From: Rhizomicrobium sp.
Lineage (GTDB): Bacteria > Pseudomonadota > Alphaproteobacteria > Micropepsales > Micropepsaceae
DNA length: 64,000 nt
Assembly (NCBI GenBank): GCA_037200045.1
Contig: JBBCHM010000001.1
Span: 1,364,001-1,428,000 of the forward strand
Reading direction: 5' to 3'
Position 1 is the first letter of the stretch. Each line of letters begins with the position of its first letter. A program made the position numbers and the translations under genes. Below the pieces are notes generated by a model. It saw only the letters and a list, made by a program, of their open reading frames with translations. It ran no database searches and was not told where the DNA came from. Positions 60,356 through 64,000 of this stretch are shown here, piece by piece.

Positions 60356-61273
60356 TTACGTCCGCATATGGCCCGCGATCGAGACGATCGCGTCGACCAG
60401 ATCGATCAGCCGTGCCGCATATTGTTCCGGGATCGCGAGCCGCGCGTCGCCGCCGAGAAAGGCGCTTTCCAGCGTGTCGAGCAGCGCGACCAGGCGCAGG
60501 TGATGGATGCCGAGCGCGCTCTGGATCGGATCGGTGACGACACCGGCGAAGGCCGCCGCCGTAGCGCTCGCCGCCAGCACCGCGCCGGTCACGCTGAAGG
60601 CCGCGAAACCGCCGATCTTGGCGCCCAGCGCCTGCGCCAGCGCGGGCCCGAGCGTGAGGAACCCCGGCGTCGCCTGGTGCAGCAGCGCACCGCCCGCCGC
60701 CATCGTCACGCCGGCGCTGACCACTTCGCCGGCCGCGCCGCGCGCGTTCAGATAGATCGCCACCTGTTGGGCCAGCTTCTCGTCCATCATCAGGCGCTGC
60801 TGCTCGCCCCACGGACCGTTGAGCGCGCCGAGCGCGCCGTCGAGGCGGCTGTCGCCGAGAATCTCGACCGCCAGCGCGTCGTGGAAACTCGGCTCGCCGA
60901 AGCCGGTATAGGGAAGTTCCAACAGATCGACGATCAGGTGGCGCTCGATCTCGACCGTTACGGTGGTGCGGAAGAAGAGTTCGCGGGCGCGCAGGCGCGC
61001 CGCTGTTTCCTTCCGCCCCGCCAGCTTGAGCACGGACGCGGCGGCGTTCAGGCCGAGCTGCGGCCCGGCCAGCGCGGCGTTCAGCGGCGCGCGCCACAGA
61101 TCGTGGCCGAAGGCGTTGCGATGGGTTTCCAGCGCGCCCTTCAGCGAGAAGGTACGCTCGACGAAAGCGGGCACGCGGCTGCGCCGCTTGCGGAAATAGG
61201 TGCGGATCGAATCCTCGACGATGCTGTGCGCGATCGCGTGGTCGAGGGCCGGCAGTCTCGAAGCAGGAGCCAT
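60356..61273 (-). CDS. Hypothetical protein with hydrophobic C-terminal half
   Basis: A 305-residue protein with an amphipathic helical N-terminal half. A Gly/Ala-rich stretch (GVTMAAGGALLHQATPGFLTLGPALAQALGAKIGGFAAFSVTGAVLAAS) may insert into membranes. It has two further hydrophobic segments and a soluble C-terminus. The composition resembles EcsC-like or stand-alone membrane-associated proteins, but no family is certain. ATG 61273 is used; the ribosome-binding site is weak. Confidence 0.6.
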   Translation of the reverse strand: MAPASRLPALDHAIAHSIVEDSIRTYFRKRRSRVPAFVERTFSLKGALETHRNAFGHDLWRAPLNAALAGPQLGLNAAASVLKLAGRKETAARLRARELFFRTTVTVEIERHLIVDLLELPYTGFGEPSFHDALAVEILGDSRLDGALGALNGPWGEQQRLMMDEKLAQQVAIYLNARGAAGEVVSAGVTMAAGGALLHQATPGFLTLGPALAQALGAKIGGFAAFSVTGAVLAASATAAAFAGVVTDPIQSALGIHHLRLVALLDTLESAFLGGDARLAIPEQYAARLIDLVDAIVSIAGHMRT

Positions 61274-61353
61274 GACGCCAGTATGCCCTTCAAGCCTCGC
61301 CTTCGCAAAATTGTCCTGCCACAATGGCGGCGCAATCCTGTCACGGGACTTTC

Positions 61354-61881
61354 ATGCCGATCTACGCGCTGGACGATGCGACGCCCGACCTTCCGCCCGA
61401 GGGCGACTATTGGGTCGCGCCCACCGCCGTCCTGATCGGCAGGGTGCGGCTGCTGAAGGGCGCCAGCGTCTGGTGGGGCAGCGTCCTGCGCGGCGACAAT
61501 GACTGGATCGTGATCGGCGAGAATTCCAACATCCAGGACAATTCGGTGATCCACACCGATCCGGGCCAGCCCGTGACCGTGGGCGCCAACTGCACAATCG
61601 GCCATCGCGTGATCCTGCATTCGACCACGATCGGGGACGGCTCGCTGATCGGCATGGGCTCGACCCTGCTCAACCGCACCCGCATCGGGGCGAACTGCCT
61701 GGTCGGCGCCAATTCGCTGGTGACCGAGGGCAAGGAATTCGAGGACGGCTCGATGATCCTGGGCGCTCCGGCGCGGCGCGCGCGGGCGCTGCTGGAGGAG
61801 GAACTGGCGGTGCTGAAGCTGGGCGCCGCGAGCTATGTCTACAACCACCAGCGCTACAGGACCCAGCTGCGGCCGGCGTGA
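61354..61881 (+). CDS. Gamma-carbonic anhydrase-family protein
   Basis: A 175-residue left-handed beta-helix protein with hexapeptide repeats. WWGSVLRGDNDWIVIGENSNIQDNSVIHTD and IGHRVILHSTTIGDGSLIGMGS carry the histidines that coordinate zinc in gamma-carbonic anhydrases. The family also includes acyltransferase-like and YrdA-like members without proven anhydrase activity. ATG 61354 starts MPIYALDDATPDLP. It is divergent from the gene at 60356. Confidence 0.85.
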   Translation: MPIYALDDATPDLPPEGDYWVAPTAVLIGRVRLLKGASVWWGSVLRGDNDWIVIGENSNIQDNSVIHTDPGQPVTVGANCTIGHRVILHSTTIGDGSLIGMGSTLLNRTRIGANCLVGANSLVTEGKEFEDGSMILGAPARRARALLEEELAVLKLGAASYVYNHQRYRTQLRPA

Positions 61882-61884
61882 CGG

Positions 61885-62484
61885 TCAGCCGGCCTTGGCG
61901 ATCACGTCGTGCTGGGCGGTCCACACGCGGCGGATGCGGGTGTCGGCTTCGGGGCCGAAATTGAACCAGGCGGCCTTGTTGTGCGTCGCGTCGACGATGA
62001 ACAGCATGTCCATCTTGCCCAGCTTCTGGACGAGGGCGTTGCGGATCTGGTTGATCGGCTGGTCGCTGATCAAGAGCCAGGCCTGCGGCATCAGCGGATA
62101 GGCCGGCCCCATGTTCATGATCTCTTCCTCCAGACCGGAGATCGAGCGCGACTTCATGTCGGCGACGACGACGAAACGGCCGCGCTCGCCGGTGCGCGGC
62201 TCGTCGTTGCTGCGCCCGAAGGTCGGCGAGATGGTGTCGTCCTCGCTCTCGACGCCGCTGGCGGTGACGAATTTGCCGGTCGCCGAGGGCGCCGGCGCGT
62301 TGGCGGGCGCGAAGAACCGCGCCAGCATGGGATAGGTCCCGGCGGCGCGGAACTGGCTGTTGCCCGCCGGCGCCACGAGCGAATGCGCCGCCAGCCGTCC
62401 CTCGCCGACGAAGGCCTGGAGCTGCTGCTCGGTATAGGGGCCATAGGTTTGGCCCCCCGCGTTGATGGTCCAGTTATCCGACAT
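61885..62484 (-). CDS. GYF-domain protein
   Basis: A 199-residue protein. Residues 1-55 (MSDNWTINAGGQTYGPYTEQQLQAFVGEGRLAAHSLVAP) match a bacterial GYF_2 domain (GPYTEQQL and the W..GPY style). The rest is a separate alpha/beta domain (FVVVADMKSRSISGLEEEIMN..AWLLISDQPINQIRNALVQKLGKMDMLFIVDATHNKAAWFNFG). GYF-like domains bind Pro-rich peptides; bacterial partners are unknown. ATG 62484 has GGAAAG upstream. Confidence 0.8.
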   Translation of the reverse strand: MSDNWTINAGGQTYGPYTEQQLQAFVGEGRLAAHSLVAPAGNSQFRAAGTYPMLARFFAPANAPAPSATGKFVTASGVESEDDTISPTFGRSNDEPRTGERGRFVVVADMKSRSISGLEEEIMNMGPAYPLMPQAWLLISDQPINQIRNALVQKLGKMDMLFIVDATHNKAAWFNFGPEADTRIRRVWTAQHDVIAKAG

Positions 62485-62591
62485 GAGAACTTTCCGTTGC
62501 TGCCGAAAAGTTACGTTCAAATGGTTACGCAAGCCTTGCCGCCGCCGGGCGGCCACGGGACAGTTGGGCCGGAAAACAAGGAAAACGCGCC

Positions 62592-63392
62592 ATGGCGGAT
62601 TACGAATTCTGCAAGGTCGAGCGGGAGGGGCGGCTGACGGTCGTCACCCTGAACCGTCCGGAGGTGATGAACGCGCTGCACGGCCCGGCCCATGCCGAGC
62701 TGGCGGAGGTGTTCGACGCCTTCGCCGCCGATCCGGAACAATGGGTGGCGATCGTGACCGGCGCGGGCGGGCGCGCCTTTTCCGCCGGCAACGACCTGAA
62801 GGTCACCGCGGCCGGCGGCGGCAGCGCCGGAACCGTCCTGCCGCGCCATCCGAGCGGCTTCGGCGGCCTCGTCTCGCGGTTCGATCTCGACAAGCCGCTG
62901 ATCGCGGCGGTGAACGGCATCGCGATGGGCGGCGGCTTCGAGATCGCGCTGGCCTGCGACATCATCCTGGCGGCGGACACCGCCGTGTTCGCCTTGCCCG
63001 AGCCGCGTGTCGGCTTGGCGGCGCTGGCCGGCGGCCTGCACCGGCTGCCGCGCGAGATCGGCGCCAAGCGGGCGCTCGGCATGATCCTGACCGGACGGCG
63101 GGTCGGCGCGGCGGAAGGCAAGGAACTCGGCTTCGTCAACGAGGTCGTTCCGGCGGCGGAGCTGATGACGCGGGCCAAGGCGCTGGCGACGCAGATCATG
63201 GAGCTGTCGCCGATGTCGGTGCGCGCCTCCAAAGAGGCGGTCTATCGCGGGCTGAACGAGGCTTCGATCGCCGACGCGCTCAAGAACCAGGGCACCTATC
63301 CGGCGGTGGCGGCGATGTTCCGGAGCGAGGACCTGCGCGAGGGGCCCAAGGCCTTTGCCGAGAAGCGCGCACCGCAATGGAAGGGCAAGTAG
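62592..63392 (+). CDS. Enoyl-CoA hydratase/isomerase family protein (crotonase)
   Basis: A 266-residue crotonase. AGGRAFSAGNDLKVT supplies the first oxyanion-hole region; NGIAMGGGFEIALACDIILAADTAVFALPEPRVGLAA has the second, with the EPR/PEPRVGL segment of carnitinyl-CoA dehydratase-like members. A catalytic Glu is present in PEPRVG. It may hydrate, isomerise or dehydrate a CoA ester; the carnitine-related assignment is by resemblance only. ATG 62592 with upstream GGAAAA. Confidence 0.9.
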   Translation: MADYEFCKVEREGRLTVVTLNRPEVMNALHGPAHAELAEVFDAFAADPEQWVAIVTGAGGRAFSAGNDLKVTAAGGGSAGTVLPRHPSGFGGLVSRFDLDKPLIAAVNGIAMGGGFEIALACDIILAADTAVFALPEPRVGLAALAGGLHRLPREIGAKRALGMILTGRRVGAAEGKELGFVNEVVPAAELMTRAKALATQIMELSPMSVRASKEAVYRGLNEASIADALKNQGTYPAVAAMFRSEDLREGPKAFAEKRAPQWKGK

Positions 63393-63411
63393 CGGCGCAT
63401 GCAAACGAAAA

Positions 63412-63435
63412 CCCCGCGCCGGCGAAGGCGCGGGG
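63412..63435 (-). terminator. Rho-independent terminator of the glycine-zipper gene
   Basis: Stem CCCCGCGCC / GGCGCGGGG with loop GGCGAA. On the minus strand it is followed by GGGTTTTCGTTT, serving the gene at 63464-63934; on the plus strand it lies 20 bp after the crotonase stop. Confidence 0.8.
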
Positions 63436-63463
63436 AGCTCGTCCCGTCATCGAACGATGACGT

Positions 63464-63934
63464 TCAGTCCACGAATTCCCATTCGTGATGGCGGCGGCAT
63501 ACCGTGCCGTTGTGCTCCAGCCGGTCGCCGTGGCGCCACACCACCTGGGTGAAGTCCCGGCAGCGATGGCCGTCGCGGCGATATTCGCTGGTCACGACGA
63601 TATAGCCGTGGCCGCCATGGCGGCCGGTCCATTCGTAGCGGCGGCCGATGTCGCCGTCGAACGCGTCTTCATAGGCGCGGCCGGCATAGTCGCGATCGTC
63701 GCAGTCGATGTCGCGGCTGAGCGCGTTGCCCGCCAGGCCGCCGAAGATGGCGCCGCCGGCGATCGCCAGGCCGTTGCCATGGCTCGCCACGCCGCCGAGC
63801 ACGCCGCCCGCGATGGCGCCGAGCACCGTGCCGCCCGTATGGTCGCTGTGGCAATCGTCGGCCCAGGCGGCGCTGGTGCCGAAACTCAATGCCAGCAATG
63901 CGGCGCCGGCGATCAATCCAGATGTCTTCAACAT
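63464..63934 (-). CDS. Exported glycine-zipper surface-antigen-like protein
   Basis: A 156-residue protein. An N-terminal signal peptide (MLKTSGLIAGAALLALSFGTSAAWA) is followed by a glycine-zipper segment (GTVLGAIAGGVLGGVASHGNGLAIAGGAIFGGLAGNALS) of the kind found in 17-kDa surface antigens, able to pack as two membrane-spanning or membrane-associated helices. The C-terminal half is His/Arg/Asp-rich (CDDRDYAGRAYEDAFDGDIGRR, RRDGHRCRDFTQVVWRHGDR). Probably in the outer membrane or periplasm; role unknown. Confidence 0.75.
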   Translation of the reverse strand: MLKTSGLIAGAALLALSFGTSAAWADDCHSDHTGGTVLGAIAGGVLGGVASHGNGLAIAGGAIFGGLAGNALSRDIDCDDRDYAGRAYEDAFDGDIGRRYEWTGRHGGHGYIVVTSEYRRDGHRCRDFTQVVWRHGDRLEHNGTVCRRHHEWEFVD

Positions 63935-64000
63935 ATCGTCCTCTCCTATTTTGGGGCCGGCCCGTCGGACCCGCCCCTTGCGTCGAAGCCGGTTATGCCC

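Overview
The window is a 64-kb stretch of high-GC bacterial chromosome (roughly two-thirds GC outside a few islets), densely packed on both strands and mostly housekeeping. A CcrM-type GANTC adenine methyltransferase next to rnhB, a PleC/DivJ-style histidine kinase, an ECF42/YCII pair, DUF2007 and DUF3126 proteins and ETF-ubiquinone oxidoreductase all point to an alphaproteobacterium, compatible with Caulobacterales, Rhizobiales or Micropepsales-like lineages; the order cannot be fixed from sequence reading alone. No tRNA, rRNA, CRISPR array, prophage or intact insertion sequence was seen.

Layout. 0-4.4 kb: membrane protein fragment and divergent LysR regulator, HNH nuclease, ccrM, rnhB and a SET-domain protein; the ccrM upstream region carries seven GANTC sites in 93 bp. 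4.4-12 kb: radical SAM protein, PhyH-like dioxygenase, glycosyltransferase, a GIY-YIG gene bracketed by inverted palindromes, a sialidase-like/MoaD-like pair, and ECF42 sigma factor with its YCII partner. 12-23.7 kb: orphan antitoxin, moaB, lytic transglycosylase, uracil-DNA glycosylase, ETF-QO, TPR lipoprotein, ispE, polyprenyl synthase, a DUF2007-methyltransferase fusion, VOC protein and an outer-membrane protein. 23.7-33 kb: M20-like protein, glyQS (glyS is mosaic in base composition), DUF4242, MAPEG, ppdK and a SleB-like hydrolase. 33-41.5 kb: SDR, nadA-nadB-nadC behind two matching operator palindromes, a receiver-like protein with Glu at the phospho-acceptor, DUF1697, an NrtR-like Nudix/winged-helix regulator overlapping a tyrosine-phosphatase-like gene, and an HD hydrolase. 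41.6-50 kb: LonB-like protease, universal stress protein, a lower-GC islet, KAS III, histidine kinase and queC-queE. 50-54.6 kb: sulfatase, nitroreductase, cysE and an FAD oxidase, all broken by indels. 54.6-64 kb: DUF3126, recQ, membrane proteins, phoH, gamma-carbonic anhydrase-like protein, GYF-domain protein, crotonase and a glycine-zipper protein.

The most interesting non-coding signal is a dispersed family of palindromic elements between genes. At least four are two-armed, about 93-110 bp, bounded by TGTCAT...ATGACA; their hairpin stems differ between copies by compensatory changes and exchange a short loop for a longer nested palindrome. Related single or paired hairpins occur elsewhere, including 37-bp inverted copies either side of the GIY-YIG gene. 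The second is NAD regulation: nadABC has two operators of form ATGCT-N7-AGCAT with a hairpin between them, and a probable NrtR-type ADP-ribose sensor lies about 2 kb away.

Caution: about eleven frameshifts fall between 50.4 and 53.8 kb, while elsewhere only one possible frameshift was noticed (end of the HNH gene). That pattern looks more like locally poor consensus sequence than real gene decay.
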